This document shows, in pieces, positions 1 to 8,230 of a stretch of 64,000 nt of DNA (its first letter is position 1; the number at the start of each line of letters is the position of its first letter). The position numbers and the translations under genes were made by a program. Under the pieces are notes generated by a model that did no database searches, had not been told where the DNA came from, and saw only the letters and a list, made by a program, of their open reading frames with translations. Source of the DNA: an uncultured Flavihumibacter sp. (GTDB taxonomy: Bacteria; Bacteroidota; Bacteroidia; Chitinophagales; Chitinophagaceae); assembly GCA_902168105.1 (NCBI GenBank), contig CABHOY010000047.1, forward strand, positions 1-64,000, written 5' to 3'.

Positions 1-107
1 TATACAAATTCTCCTTTGTTCACCGTAATGTTCACGTCAGCAAGGATCAGGGAAGTCCCCTGGTAGATATTCACATTGGATAATTGTATAATCGGTTGTT
101 CTGTCAT
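1..107 (-). CDS. ftsE: FtsE-like ABC transporter ATP-binding protein, N-terminal part (runs off the window)
   Basis: Only the first 35 codons are inside the window; the gene continues leftwards past base 1. The translation begins MTEQPIIQLSNVNIYQG and continues with a typical first beta strand of an ABC nucleotide-binding domain (ILADVNITVNKGEFV), stopping before the Walker A motif. This N-terminus resembles the Bacteroidetes cell-division ATPase FtsE, which works with the membrane protein FtsX to control peptidoglycan hydrolases. The family call rests on N-terminal resemblance alone, so another small ABC ATPase remains possible. The start ATG is at 107-105. Confidence 0.6.
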   Translation of the reverse strand, partial: MTEQPIIQLSNVNIYQGTSLILADVNITVNKGEFV

Positions 108-132
108 TTCTGCCGTATGGGTTTAGTCATAA

Positions 133-140
133 CAAAAATA
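133..140 (-). promoter_or_regulatory. possible -7 element upstream of ftsE
   Basis: On the minus strand the octamer reads TATTTTTG, matching the Bacteroidetes -7 consensus TAnnTTTG, 26 nt upstream of the ATG. No clear -33 TTTG is seen at the right distance, so this is a weak call. Confidence 0.3.
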
Positions 141-258
141 GCTATTTATCCGGCAGAACCATCCGCCTGCATAGAATGTAGTCCAAATTTCTTTAGAATG
201 GGGCCAACCCCGCCTTAAGATATGGTTGAAACCACATACATCTCTATATCTAAAAGGG

Positions 259-330
259 CTTTAGGCCGTATCTACGCCGTATTTTCTATATCGAACGATA
301 TGGAATATACGGCGTAGATACGGCCTAAAG
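259..330. repeat. 72-bp near-perfect palindrome in the ftsE-blaI intergenic region
   Basis: Two 24-nt arms (259-282 and 307-330; outer half CTTTAGGCCGTA pairing with TACGGCCTAAAG) are perfectly complementary. The inner part also pairs, with two non-Watson-Crick positions, down to a tiny loop at 294-295. It lies between two divergent gene starts, where a terminator is not expected, and has no T-tract. A cruciform-forming or REP-like dispersed element is the most likely reading. Confidence 0.8.
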
Positions 331-480
331 AGCCTATACGTTAAAGGATTATGCCTGGATCAACCAGCCCTGAAGCGTTTCAGCCACCTGTCGATAGCTT
401 ATTTTCCAGGTCAGGTCCAACAATGCGTGGTGTATAAAGCGTATTGCATATGGGCATCAACAAAACACAATTGTTTGTAG

Positions 481-501
481 CCCGGGGTTTCAACCCCCGG
501 G
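481..501. repeat. GC-rich hairpin CCCGGGG/CCCCGGG
   Basis: Seven-base arms CCCGGGG (481-487) and CCCCGGG (495-501) flank the loop TTTCAAC. It contrasts with the AT-rich surroundings. Short elements of this kind are often dispersed intergenic repeats; that this one is dispersed is an inference. Confidence 0.6.
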
Positions 502-527
502 TCGATATCACACAGGATTAATACGAG

Positions 528-583
528 AGGCCAGGCAGAGGCAAAGCAGAGAAGACGCAGAGAAGAAGCAGAGAAGAAGCGTC
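528..583. repeat. purine-rich imperfect direct repeats (GCAGAGAAGA type)
   Basis: The stretch repeats variants of GCAGAGAAGA/AGAAGAAGC several times with almost no pyrimidines on the plus strand. It sits just before the blaI promoter. No coding potential is seen. Confidence 0.5.
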
Positions 584-602
584 GAACAACTAATATGATT
601 AT

Positions 603-640
603 AACTAAATAAATAGTTTGAAAACTAAATTATTAGTTTT
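603..640 (+). promoter_or_regulatory. two dyads upstream of blaI, likely repressor operators
   Basis: Dyad 1 (603-618) has arms AACTA/TAGTT and dyad 2 (621-640) has arms AAAACTAA/TTAGTTTT around a 4-nt centre. Both share the half-site AACTA and lie 32-69 nt upstream of the blaI start. BlaI/MecI dimers bind short dyads in their own promoters, so autoregulation by the adjacent gene is the natural inference. Confidence 0.55.
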
Positions 641-671
641 AACTTAGATTCAGGTACTTAAAGCCCACGAT

Positions 672-1052
672 ATGACAACAGTAAAAACATTGACTAAAGC
701 GGAAGAACAGGTCATGCAGGCCTTATGGAAAACAGGGCCGGCATTCGTCAAAGACCTGATAGACCTTATGCCCGAACCCAAACCGCACTATAACACCGTA
801 TCCACGCTCATAAAGATCCTGCAGGATAAAGGTTTCGTGGATTACAAGGCTTATGGCAAATCCTACCAATACTTTGCCCTCATTAGCAAAGACGAATACA
901 GCCGGAATACCATGCAACATTTTGTAAAAGGCTACTTCTCCGGCTCCTTCAAAGACATGGTATCCTTCTTCGTACAAGAAAAAGAGATCAGTGTCAATGA
1001 ATTAGAACAATTACTGGAACAAATTAAGGACGCTAAAAAAGAACAACCATGA
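672..1052 (+). CDS. blaI: BlaI/MecI/CopY-family transcriptional repressor
   Basis: A 126-residue protein of the usual BlaI length. Residues 5-80 form the winged helix (LTKAEEQVMQALWKTGPAFV, then HYNTVSTLIKILQDKGFV as recognition region); the C-terminal third is the helical dimerisation and cleavage part. Family members repress their own operon until a membrane metalloprotease of the BlaR1 type triggers their inactivation. The next gene encodes exactly such a partner and overlaps this one by 4 nt (ATGA), so the two are translationally coupled. AACTA dyads upstream are candidate operators. The regulon is unknown: no beta-lactamase or other obvious target lies nearby. Confidence 0.92.
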   Translation: MTTVKTLTKAEEQVMQALWKTGPAFVKDLIDLMPEPKPHYNTVSTLIKILQDKGFVDYKAYGKSYQYFALISKDEYSRNTMQHFVKGYFSGSFKDMVSFFVQEKEISVNELEQLLEQIKDAKKEQP

Positions 1053-2299
1053 TTGCGCTGACCGTTTACCTCGTTAAAATGCTGATCTGTGCCGGCATCC
1101 TGTATGCTTATTATGCACTGGCTTTGAAAAACAATCCTTTTCACCGGTGGAACAGAGGGTACATCCTATTGGCTACTGTAGCATCCATCCTGCTGCCATT
1201 GCTGCAATTGTCATTTATCAACGCACCAGCGCCGGCTTACACGGCCCCCCTGGTAACTGTCGTTGCGTATATGACAGACCCTGTACAACAGGCCGGAGGC
1301 TTTGGTCCTACTTCTAATATCATAACTGGCATATATGGTCTCATCACATTGTTAATGATCCTGAATATGATCCGCAACTGGTTCCTGATCAAACGCCTGG
1401 CAAAACAGGGCGACAGGATGCCTTTTGACAGCTACCAACTGATCAGGCATCCTCAGGTTAAATCCACCTTCTCCTTTTTCGACAATATTTTCTGGGGAGA
1501 AGAACTGACGCCAGATAGCGAAGAAGGCAGGCAAGTGCTTAAACACGAACTGGAACACATAAAAGGCCGCCACACAGCAGATAAATTATTCCTGCAACTG
1601 GCCTGTGCCATCTTCTGGTTCAATCCGTTCTTTTATCTCTTTAAACGTGAGCTGGCAATGGTGCATGAATTCCTGGCGGATAAAGCTGCTGCCGACGAAA
1701 ACGCTCCCGACGACTATGCAAGGACATTATTACAAATGACCCTGCAAACTAAACGTCTGCTGTTAACCAACACCTTCGCCCAGGCGCCGGTAAAACGCCG
1801 CATCCTGATGTTGTTCACCCATAATACTAATCACACGTTTATAAAGAAGAGCATAATATTCCCCGTTTTTGTACTCATGGCCCTCGTTATTGGCTGTCAA
1901 CAGGACCTGGATATGAAAATGCCTGATACAGCTAAGACCATACTGGCTAGTCCGTTCCAGTCGCAGGTTAATGCTAATGATAAAGTCTTCACTTTTGTAA
2001 CCGATCCTCCTGAATTTAACGGCGGACAAGCTGCACTTGCCAAATTCCTGTCAAGCAGTATCCGCTATCCGAAAGCCGCCTATAAAAAAGGCACTACAGG
2101 CACTGTATTCGTACAATTTGTAGTAAAGGCCGACGGTAGTATTGCTGATACTAAAACGGTTGGTAAAGTGATCGGAGATGGTCTTGAAGAAGAATCCATC
2201 CGTGTGGTAGAAGCTATGCCTAAATGGACGCCTGGCAAACAGGATGGTAAATTTGTGAGTGTAGCGTTCAATCTCCCGATCCGCTACGAACTGCAATAA
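1049..2299 (+). CDS. BlaR1-like M56 membrane metallopeptidase with C-terminal TonB domain
   Basis: A 416-residue membrane protein. N-terminal hydrophobic helices (about residues 5-25, 35-50, 90-110) precede the M56 zinc-protease core with HELEH at residues 166-170 and a downstream VHEFLADKAA segment carrying the third ligand. A further membrane helix (about 265-282, IIFPVFVLMALVIGC) leads to the periplasm. In place of a penicillin-binding sensor, residues about 335-414 form a TonB C-terminal domain (YPKAAYKKGTTGTVFVQFVV...). The protease presumably cleaves the BlaI partner encoded immediately upstream. What the TonB-like domain senses is unknown. A bidirectional terminator follows. Confidence 0.9.
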   Translation: MIALTVYLVKMLICAGILYAYYALALKNNPFHRWNRGYILLATVASILLPLLQLSFINAPAPAYTAPLVTVVAYMTDPVQQAGGFGPTSNIITGIYGLITLLMILNMIRNWFLIKRLAKQGDRMPFDSYQLIRHPQVKSTFSFFDNIFWGEELTPDSEEGRQVLKHELEHIKGRHTADKLFLQLACAIFWFNPFFYLFKRELAMVHEFLADKAAADENAPDDYARTLLQMTLQTKRLLLTNTFAQAPVKRRILMLFTHNTNHTFIKKSIIFPVFVLMALVIGCQQDLDMKMPDTAKTILASPFQSQVNANDKVFTFVTDPPEFNGGQAALAKFLSSSIRYPKAAYKKGTTGTVFVQFVVKADGSIADTKTVGKVIGDGLEEESIRVVEAMPKWTPGKQDGKFVSVAFNLPIRYELQ

Positions 2300-2324
2300 T
2301 CTTCCATTCTCACAACTAAGAAAC

Positions 2325-2365
2325 AAAAAAGGCTGTCGCTTTATATAAGCTGACAGCCTTTTTTT
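2325..2365. terminator. bidirectional rho-independent terminator between blaR1-like gene and purM
   Basis: A-run, stem GGCTGTC...GACAGCC, then T-run; it can serve both convergent genes. Confidence 0.85.
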
Positions 2366-2394
2366 ATTTGTCTTTCCGGTAAACCGGATGATCA

Positions 2395-3573
2395 TCAATT
2401 GTAAACAAACTCACCCTGCGCACTACGCACAGTAACCTGCTTCGCAGCAGCCGGTTCTACCCTGCCCACGATCTGTGCATCAATATTGAAGCTCTTGCTG
2501 ATCTTAATAATATCCGCAGCAATTTCTTCCGGCACATACAGCTCCATACGATGCCCCATATTGAATACCTGGTACATCTCCTTCCAACCCGTGCCTGATT
2601 GCTCCTGGATCAGCTGGAACAATGGCGGAACAGGGAACAGGTTATCCTTGATGACATGCAGGTTATCTATGAAGTGCAGTACTTTCGTCTGCGCACCGCC
2701 ACTACAATGTACCAGTCCGTGTATACGGGAACGGTAGCCCTCCAGTATCTGTTTGATAACCGGAGCGTAAGTACGGGTAGGTGATAACACCAGTCTGCCA
2801 GCATCTACAGGGCCAAAACCAGGTATATCGATCTTATCTGTCAATGCTTTCTTTCCGCTGAAGATCAGATCATAAGGAATACCCGGATCATAACTCTCAG
2901 GATACTTTTCCGCCACCTGTTTATTAAATACATCATGACGTGCAGAGGTCAGTCCGTTACTGCCCATGCCACCGTTATAGAATTTCTCGTAAGATGCCTG
3001 TCCGTAAGACGCCAGCCCTACGATCACATCTCCGGCCTGTATAGTATGATTGGAAATAACTTCAGCTCTTTTCATACGGCAGGTAACAGTGGAATCCACT
3101 ATGATGGTCCGCACCAGGTCACCCACGTCCGCAGTTTCACCACCTGTAGAGTAAATACTGATACCATAACTGCGCAGCTCTTCCAGGATCTCTTCCGTAC
3201 CATTGATGATAGCAGCGATCACCTCACCCGGGATAAGCTGTTTATTACGGCCGATGGTGGATGACAACAGGATATTTTCGGTAGCTCCTACACATAACAG
3301 ATCATCAATATTCATGATGATAGCATCCTGCGCAATGCCTCTCCATACGTCCAGGTTACCCGTTTCCCTCCAGTAAGTATATGCCAGCGATGATTTGGTA
3401 CCAGCACCGTCGGCATGCATAATATTGCAATAATCCTCCTGTCCGCCGAGAATATCGGGCACTATTTTACAGAAAGCTTTTGGAAACAGGCCTTTGTCAA
3501 TATGCTTTATAGCATTGTGCACATCCTCTTTTCCGGCTGAAACGCCGCGCTGCGCGTAGATATTCTGATCCAC
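2395..3573 (-). CDS. purM: phosphoribosylformylglycinamidine cyclo-ligase (AIR synthase)
   Basis: PurM makes aminoimidazole ribotide from FGAM with ATP, step five of purine synthesis, in the cytoplasm. The 392-residue protein has the N-terminal RGVSAGKEDVH motif typical of Bacteroidetes PurM, HADGAGTKSS (about 53-62), the ATP-binding NIDDLLCVGA segment and STGGETADVGD. It is longer than the E. coli enzyme (345), as usual for this phylum. The start is GTG: the frame has a TAA codon only four codons upstream and no ATG that would keep the conserved N-terminus. It is convergent with the BlaR1-like gene and divergent from ribF. Confidence 0.95.
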   Translation of the reverse strand: MDQNIYAQRGVSAGKEDVHNAIKHIDKGLFPKAFCKIVPDILGGQEDYCNIMHADGAGTKSSLAYTYWRETGNLDVWRGIAQDAIIMNIDDLLCVGATENILLSSTIGRNKQLIPGEVIAAIINGTEEILEELRSYGISIYSTGGETADVGDLVRTIIVDSTVTCRMKRAEVISNHTIQAGDVIVGLASYGQASYEKFYNGGMGSNGLTSARHDVFNKQVAEKYPESYDPGIPYDLIFSGKKALTDKIDIPGFGPVDAGRLVLSPTRTYAPVIKQILEGYRSRIHGLVHCSGGAQTKVLHFIDNLHVIKDNLFPVPPLFQLIQEQSGTGWKEMYQVFNMGHRMELYVPEEIAADIIKISKSFNIDAQIVGRVEPAAAKQVTVRSAQGEFVYN

Positions 3574-3603
3574 CAGGTAATTTTATAAATGAACAATCTG
3601 CTG

Positions 3604-3611
3604 CAAAAGTA
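3604..3611 (-). promoter_or_regulatory. possible purM -7 element
   Basis: The minus strand reads TACTTTTG, matching TAnnTTTG, 30 nt upstream of the GTG start. The -33 region is poor. Confidence 0.35.
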
Positions 3612-3682
3612 ACTGATTAGACACTTATCTGATATCTAAATGTTGTAATTTGCATGGGATTTTGATCGTTTACAGGCAATTT

Positions 3683-4618
3683 ATGCGGATACACAGGGAC
3701 CTCACCCACTTGCCAGCTTTGAGGCGGGCTGTAATTACAATTGGTACTTTTGACGGCGTTCACAGCGGTCACCGTCATATTATAGAACAGTTGCAGGAAA
3801 CTGCTGCTGCCTGTGACGGAGAAACTGTGATCATCACCTTTGACCCGCATCCACGGGAAGTGTTGCAACCTGGTGGTCCACCAGTGATGCTACTCACCAC
3901 CCTGGATGAGAAGATCGAACTGCTGGCCCGCCACGGTATCGACCACGTCGTCATCGTTCCATTCACCAAAGAATTTTCTGAGCTTTCCGCCAGGGCTTAC
4001 CTGGAGGAATTCCTTATAGAGAAGTTCAATCCGCATACCATCATCATCGGCTATGACCATCGTTTTGGCCATAATCGTGAAGGCGGACTGGAACTATTGG
4101 AAGCAGAACAGAACAGGTATGGTTTCCAGCTGGTGGAGATCCCACAGCAGGTGGTCCATGACCTGGCCGTTAGCTCTACCAAGATCCGGAAAAGCCTGCA
4201 GGACGGGAACATACAGCTGGCCAATGAATTGCTCGGCTATCCCTATTTCCTGGAAGGTAAAGTGGTGCATGGCGATAAAATGGGCCGGCAGCTGGGCTAC
4301 CCCACTGCTAATATCGAATTACCTGATCATCGTAAACTGATCCCTGCCCAGGGCATCTATGCTATAAAAGTTCATCTTGAAAAACAGTCCTCACCACTGA
4401 ACGGTGTAATGAGCATAGGCACCCGGCCAACCTTTAACGGTGTTGACCTTCGCCTCGAAGCGCATATATTCGATTTCAGCCAGGAAATTTATGACAAGTC
4501 ACTGAGGGTGGAAATGATCAGTTACATCAGGGCTAACCTTAAATTTGACAATATACAGGACCTGATCGTCCAGATGGATAAAGATAGCCTTGCCGCGAAA
4601 AGCGTACTGGCATCCTGA
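3683..4618 (+). CDS. ribF: bifunctional riboflavin kinase/FAD synthetase
   Basis: RibF phosphorylates riboflavin to FMN and adenylates FMN to FAD. The N-terminal nucleotidyltransferase half shows GTFDGVHSGHRHII, TFDPHPREV, GYDHRFGHNREGG and SSTKIRKSL; the C-terminal kinase half (from about residue 175) shows GKVVHGDKMGRQLGYPTANI and the terminal beta-barrel. The frame is open from 3650, but the ATG at 3683 (MRIHRDLTHLP) matches the usual start of the family and gives 311 residues. A hairpin terminator follows the stop codon. Confidence 0.95.
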   Translation: MRIHRDLTHLPALRRAVITIGTFDGVHSGHRHIIEQLQETAAACDGETVIITFDPHPREVLQPGGPPVMLLTTLDEKIELLARHGIDHVVIVPFTKEFSELSARAYLEEFLIEKFNPHTIIIGYDHRFGHNREGGLELLEAEQNRYGFQLVEIPQQVVHDLAVSSTKIRKSLQDGNIQLANELLGYPYFLEGKVVHGDKMGRQLGYPTANIELPDHRKLIPAQGIYAIKVHLEKQSSPLNGVMSIGTRPTFNGVDLRLEAHIFDFSQEIYDKSLRVEMISYIRANLKFDNIQDLIVQMDKDSLAAKSVLAS

Positions 4619-4625
4619 TCACAAA

Positions 4626-4652
4626 GACAGCGGTTGGAGCAACCGCCGTTTT
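4626..4652. terminator. hairpin terminator between ribF and holA
   Basis: Stem GCGGTTG (4630-4636) pairs with CAACCGC (4640-4646), followed by CGTTTT. It lies between convergent genes. Confidence 0.7.
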
Positions 4653-4653
4653 A

Positions 4654-5649
4654 TCAGTACATCAACTTGTAAACCAATTCTTTCATCAGCTCACCATCTT
4701 CCACGCCGCTATCATTGATACCAATGCTGCGCAAGTTATAGGCATGCAAAAGTAAAATGGCCTTTTCCGTGCCTTCCAGGCCATATTGGCGCGCTGCGTT
4801 GACATAGTCCTTAACAAAGAAAGGATGTACGCCTATAGCGGCTGCAATCTCCTTTTCTCCACCTTTTATACCGAACACCATGCTCATTTTGCTGAAGAAA
4901 TTATATAGGGCCGGCAGCACCATCTGGATAGGCCCGGCTTTAGGATTAGCAGCAAAATAATGGATGATGCGCATCACCTTGGTGATATCTTTCTGACCCA
5001 GGGCATTCTGCAGTTCAAATACATTGTATTCCTTGCTGATCCCTACATATTTCTCAATATCATTCTCATCTATCTTTTTATCAGGCGGCAGGTTCACCAG
5101 CAGCTTATCTATTTCATTGGCCATCCTGGAAAGATCATTACCGATATGATCTACAAGCAGGATGCCCGCCTTTTGTGAAATGGCCCTTCCCAGGCTGCTC
5201 ACATAGGCTTCCACCCAGGCTGGCAACTGGTTATCGTACATTTTCTTGGTACTCAGCAACACGCCTTTCTCCTTGATCAGTTTCGCCAGTTTACTGCGCC
5301 CGTCGATCTTACCCTGCTTATGAGCCACTACGAAAATGGTGGAAGGAAGCGGATTATCAATATAAGTTTCCAGCTTCAGGATATCTTTCATGGATTGCGC
5401 CTCTTTCAACACAACGACCTGTCTTTCGGCAAACATAGGATAACGGCGGCAGGCATTAGTAACCGTACTCCAATCCGTGTCCTTGCCATAGAGGATGGTC
5501 AGGTTAAACCCTTTTTCCGACTCCTCCAGCAGATGATCTTCCGCAAACTTGCTGACCTGGTCGATGAAAAAATCTTCCTCCCCTTCCAGCCAGTACAATG
5601 GCTTGAACTTCTTTTGCTTCCAGTCTTTTATAATATCCTGATATTCCAT
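4654..5649 (-). CDS. holA: DNA polymerase III delta subunit
   Basis: The delta subunit is the clamp-loader wrench that opens the sliding clamp. The 331-residue protein has the normal length, an N-terminal region with the LYWLEGEEDFFIDQ motif, a KLAKLIKEKG segment in the AAA+-like fold without a Walker A motif (as expected for delta), and the C-terminal collar domain (IHYFAANPKAGPIQMVLPALYNFFSKM). It follows an exonuclease gene on the same strand with a gap of only 6 nt, so the two are probably one transcript. Confidence 0.93.
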   Translation of the reverse strand: MEYQDIIKDWKQKKFKPLYWLEGEEDFFIDQVSKFAEDHLLEESEKGFNLTILYGKDTDWSTVTNACRRYPMFAERQVVVLKEAQSMKDILKLETYIDNPLPSTIFVVAHKQGKIDGRSKLAKLIKEKGVLLSTKKMYDNQLPAWVEAYVSSLGRAISQKAGILLVDHIGNDLSRMANEIDKLLVNLPPDKKIDENDIEKYVGISKEYNVFELQNALGQKDITKVMRIIHYFAANPKAGPIQMVLPALYNFFSKMSMVFGIKGGEKEIAAAIGVHPFFVKDYVNAARQYGLEGTEKAILLLHAYNLRSIGINDSGVEDGELMKELVYKLMY

Positions 5650-5655
5650 GCTTTA

Positions 5656-6381
5656 TTATTTTGAATACACCACGTCTTCCGTTTCCAGTAAAGGGACGCC
5701 TTTAAAACGCATTAGTAACTGCCCCACAGCTACAACATCTTTCTGGCAATAGTTAGCGATCCTTTCAAGATCTTTGTCCTGCCAGTAAACCTTTCCCACC
5801 ATACTGCCGTCAATATCGTCTTTCGGGGTCGGAATGCCCATAACAGCCGTCATCAGTTTCAGCGAAGTATAATTCTTAAAGTCTCCGAACCGCCATAACT
5901 GCATGGTATCCAACATCGGCAACTCCCAGGGTTTGAACCCATGGATCTGCAAAGGCAGGGGCAAAGATAGCTGATGAATAACAGAACGCCTGCAAATAAA
6001 AGGGATATCAAATTCTTTGATGTTATGCCCGGCAAACTGAAAACGGGGGAATTTTATATGAAATTTATTTACCAATTCTAAAAAACTCGTTAATACAACT
6101 TTTTCATCGTCATTATAAAATGATTTTATACGTAGTTGATAACGACCGCCTTCTACGTGAAAGAACCCTACTGAAATACAGATAATTTTGCCGAATTCGG
6201 CATAGATCCCGGCCCTGTCGGCATATGCTTCTGTAGGGTTCCCTGTTTCTGGCAAAGTTTTTGCAATTTTGTCCAGCCAGAGCGATTGCATATTATCAGG
6301 TAAAAAATCAAACGCCGCTACTGCGGGAGTTGTTTCGATGTCAAGTAGCAATAACTGGTCTAAAGATATATTCGGTAACAC
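5656..6381 (-). CDS. predicted 3'-5' exonuclease, PolB-like DEDDy family
   Basis: A 241-residue DnaQ-fold exonuclease. Exo I is LLLDIETTP (residues 11-19), Exo II is AGHNIKEFDIPFICRR, and Exo III is NYCQKDVVAV, where Y-x3-D marks the DEDDy class. These residues bind two metal ions for 3'-to-5' removal of nucleotides. The family is annotated as predicted PolB exonuclease-like and stands alone without a polymerase domain. The start is GTG: a TAG lies three codons upstream and the next ATG would remove the catalytic Exo I motif. It is upstream of holA on the same strand, which fits a replication or repair role. Confidence 0.85.
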   Translation of the reverse strand: MLPNISLDQLLLLDIETTPAVAAFDFLPDNMQSLWLDKIAKTLPETGNPTEAYADRAGIYAEFGKIICISVGFFHVEGGRYQLRIKSFYNDDEKVVLTSFLELVNKFHIKFPRFQFAGHNIKEFDIPFICRRSVIHQLSLPLPLQIHGFKPWELPMLDTMQLWRFGDFKNYTSLKLMTAVMGIPTPKDDIDGSMVGKVYWQDKDLERIANYCQKDVVAVGQLLMRFKGVPLLETEDVVYSK

Positions 6382-6430
6382 TATTTTCTACGGTTTATAT
6401 TTTTTTATAATAAAGTGCTTTTAACAATTA

Positions 6431-6438
6431 CATTTGCA
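6431..6438 (+). promoter_or_regulatory. -7 element for the coiled-coil protein gene
   Basis: TACATTTG matches TAnnTTTG exactly, 49 nt before the ATG. No clear TTTG is seen at -33. Confidence 0.45.
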
Positions 6439-6487
6439 TAAGGAGTTTTAACCATATAACAATTAACTATAAAACACAAAAACGACT

Positions 6488-7450
6488 ATGACTGAGAACA
6501 CTTTTAACACGCCTGCGGCAGGATCCCCTGGACCTGAAAAGCCTAGAAGCCGTAATGGTCTGATATATGGTATATTGATTGCAGCATTGGCCGGTACATG
6601 GATATACATGTTGTATGACAAAAATAAAACTACCGATCAAATTGCTCAACAGGCTACCCAAATTGATTCCATCTCTACTTCAAGAGACGCTTTACAGCAG
6701 GAATACAATGCCGCAAATGCTCGTCTGGACGACCTGATCTCCCAGAACAGCCGCATGGATAGCCTTGTAAAAACAAAAGATAAGGAAATTGCGGATATGA
6801 AAGCGAGGATCCAAGGTATCCTCTCTAACAAAAACGCTACTCAGAAAGAACTGGCTGAAGCCCGTCGTCTGATAGAAACAATGAAAGGTAACATTGAAGG
6901 CTATACAGCTACTATAGAACGTCTGGAAGGTGAAAAGATCGTACTGACTGGCGAACGTGATAATGCCCGTAAAGAAAGAGATGTAGTATCTGGTCAAAGA
7001 GATAGCCTGAACAAACAGGTGAACCTGGGCTCCGTATTACACGCTTCCAACATCCACCTGCTGCCTATCAACGTGAAAAAGAACGGTAAGGAAGTAGAAA
7101 CTACCAAGGCTAAACGCGCTGACATGATGCGTGTAAGCTTCGACCTGGATGAAAACAGGATCGCTCCTACCGGTGATAAAGAACTGTACGTTTCTATTAC
7201 TTCTCCTGACGGTTCTCCGCTGGCAGTTGAAGCACTGGGTTCCGGCAGATTTACCCTGGAAGATGGTACTGAAAAATTATATACTGCTAAGAAAACTGTA
7301 AACTACGCTACCGGCCAGAAACAAACCGTAAGCATGGACTGGAAACAGAATTCAGATTTTAAACCAGGCGACTACGCTGTTGAGATCTACCATGATGGTT
7401 ACAAGATCGGCGCAGGTAAAGTAACGCTGAAAAAAGGCGGACTGTTCTAA
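6488..7450 (+). CDS. membrane-anchored coiled-coil protein of unknown function
   Basis: The 320-residue protein has a short polar N-terminus, one membrane helix (about residues 24-43, NGLIYGILIAALAGTWIYML), then a long heptad-rich coiled coil (about 45-180, with many K/E/Q/R and repeated LIETMKGNI, ATIERLEGEK-like segments). A C-terminal beta-rich domain of about 140 residues follows (LYVSITSPDGSPLAVEALGSG...). It most likely sits in the inner membrane with the coiled coil in the periplasm. No enzyme motif is visible. It stands alone between a promoter and a strong terminator. Proteins of this architecture are conserved but uncharacterised in Bacteroidetes. Confidence 0.85.
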   Translation: MTENTFNTPAAGSPGPEKPRSRNGLIYGILIAALAGTWIYMLYDKNKTTDQIAQQATQIDSISTSRDALQQEYNAANARLDDLISQNSRMDSLVKTKDKEIADMKARIQGILSNKNATQKELAEARRLIETMKGNIEGYTATIERLEGEKIVLTGERDNARKERDVVSGQRDSLNKQVNLGSVLHASNIHLLPINVKKNGKEVETTKAKRADMMRVSFDLDENRIAPTGDKELYVSITSPDGSPLAVEALGSGRFTLEDGTEKLYTAKKTVNYATGQKQTVSMDWKQNSDFKPGDYAVEIYHDGYKIGAGKVTLKKGGLF

Positions 7451-7467
7451 TAGTCTTTCCAGATCAT

Positions 7468-7522
7468 AAAAAAAATCCCGGATGTCCATCGCGTTTGCGA
7501 GTAAGACATCCGGGATTTTTTT
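7468..7522 (+). terminator. strong rho-independent terminator
   Basis: AAAATCCCGGATGTC pairs with GACATCCGGGATTTT around a loop of about 17 nt, with a T-run after it. It ends the coiled-coil protein transcript. Confidence 0.9.
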
Positions 7523-7746
7523 ATGTACACAGATCTGCATTCTTAAGCAAACGCGACCATAAACAGCACTCCTTACATTTTGTTAACAATTAGTTATTGA
7601 CGGTTTGTCATATATAAAATTATAATTAATTAGTGTTTATTTGTATTCAAGTATCATGTGAAAACCGGGGATTACATCAGCTCTGTATTATGTTACCCCC
7701 CTTTGTTAAGAAACTCTAGATAGCTAAGTTGTTAAATCAGGTATAT

Positions 7747-8142
7747 ATGGTGGAACCCGCTAAACAGGTGTATGTTGTTGACGACGATGAAATATTCCAT
7801 TTCATCCTGAAAAAGATGTTGGAACAACAGGGAGAAAAACTGGAAGTGACCTCATTCCTTTGTGCTGAAGATGCGCTGGAAGAGCTATCGCATCCCAAGG
7901 GGCATCCCCTGCCATCACTGATCATCCTGGATATGAATATGCAACGCATGAACGGCTGGGATTTTATCGAGGCTTATCGCGACATTAAATGCACGTTAGC
8001 CCAGCAGATACCGATTATCATGTGCTCATCTTCTATCGATATGCGTGATATACAGAAAGTGAAACGTACCCCCGAACTGAAGGCCTATATTACCAAACCG
8101 CTGGATTCTGAGAAAATGCAGCAGATCAAGGACTACCTCTAA
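7747..8142 (+). CDS. single-domain response regulator (CheY-like)
   Basis: A stand-alone receiver domain of 131 residues. The acidic pocket YVVDDDEIFH, the phospho-acceptor in LIILDMNMQRMNGWDF, the IIMCSSS switch and the conserved lysine in YITKPLD are all present. There is no output domain, so it must act by protein contact, in a phosphorelay or on a target protein. The ATG at 7747 is preferred over a TTG six codons upstream. No histidine kinase is adjacent. About 220 nt of AT-rich sequence lies between the preceding terminator and this gene. Confidence 0.9.
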   Translation: MVEPAKQVYVVDDDEIFHFILKKMLEQQGEKLEVTSFLCAEDALEELSHPKGHPLPSLIILDMNMQRMNGWDFIEAYRDIKCTLAQQIPIIMCSSSIDMRDIQKVKRTPELKAYITKPLDSEKMQQIKDYL

Positions 8143-8230
8143 AAAAATCAGGAATCAGGATTTAAGACATGATCTTAATCCCAATTCCTAATCTATAAAC
8201 ATATGGCTCCTGAAAGAGCCGGCTGACTTA

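Noticed and set aside
8150..8225. Possible terminators between the response regulator and ABC-F genes
   Set aside because: The dyads (GGATTTAAGA/TCTTAATCC and GGCTC/GAGCC) are weak and bulged and lack T-tracts.
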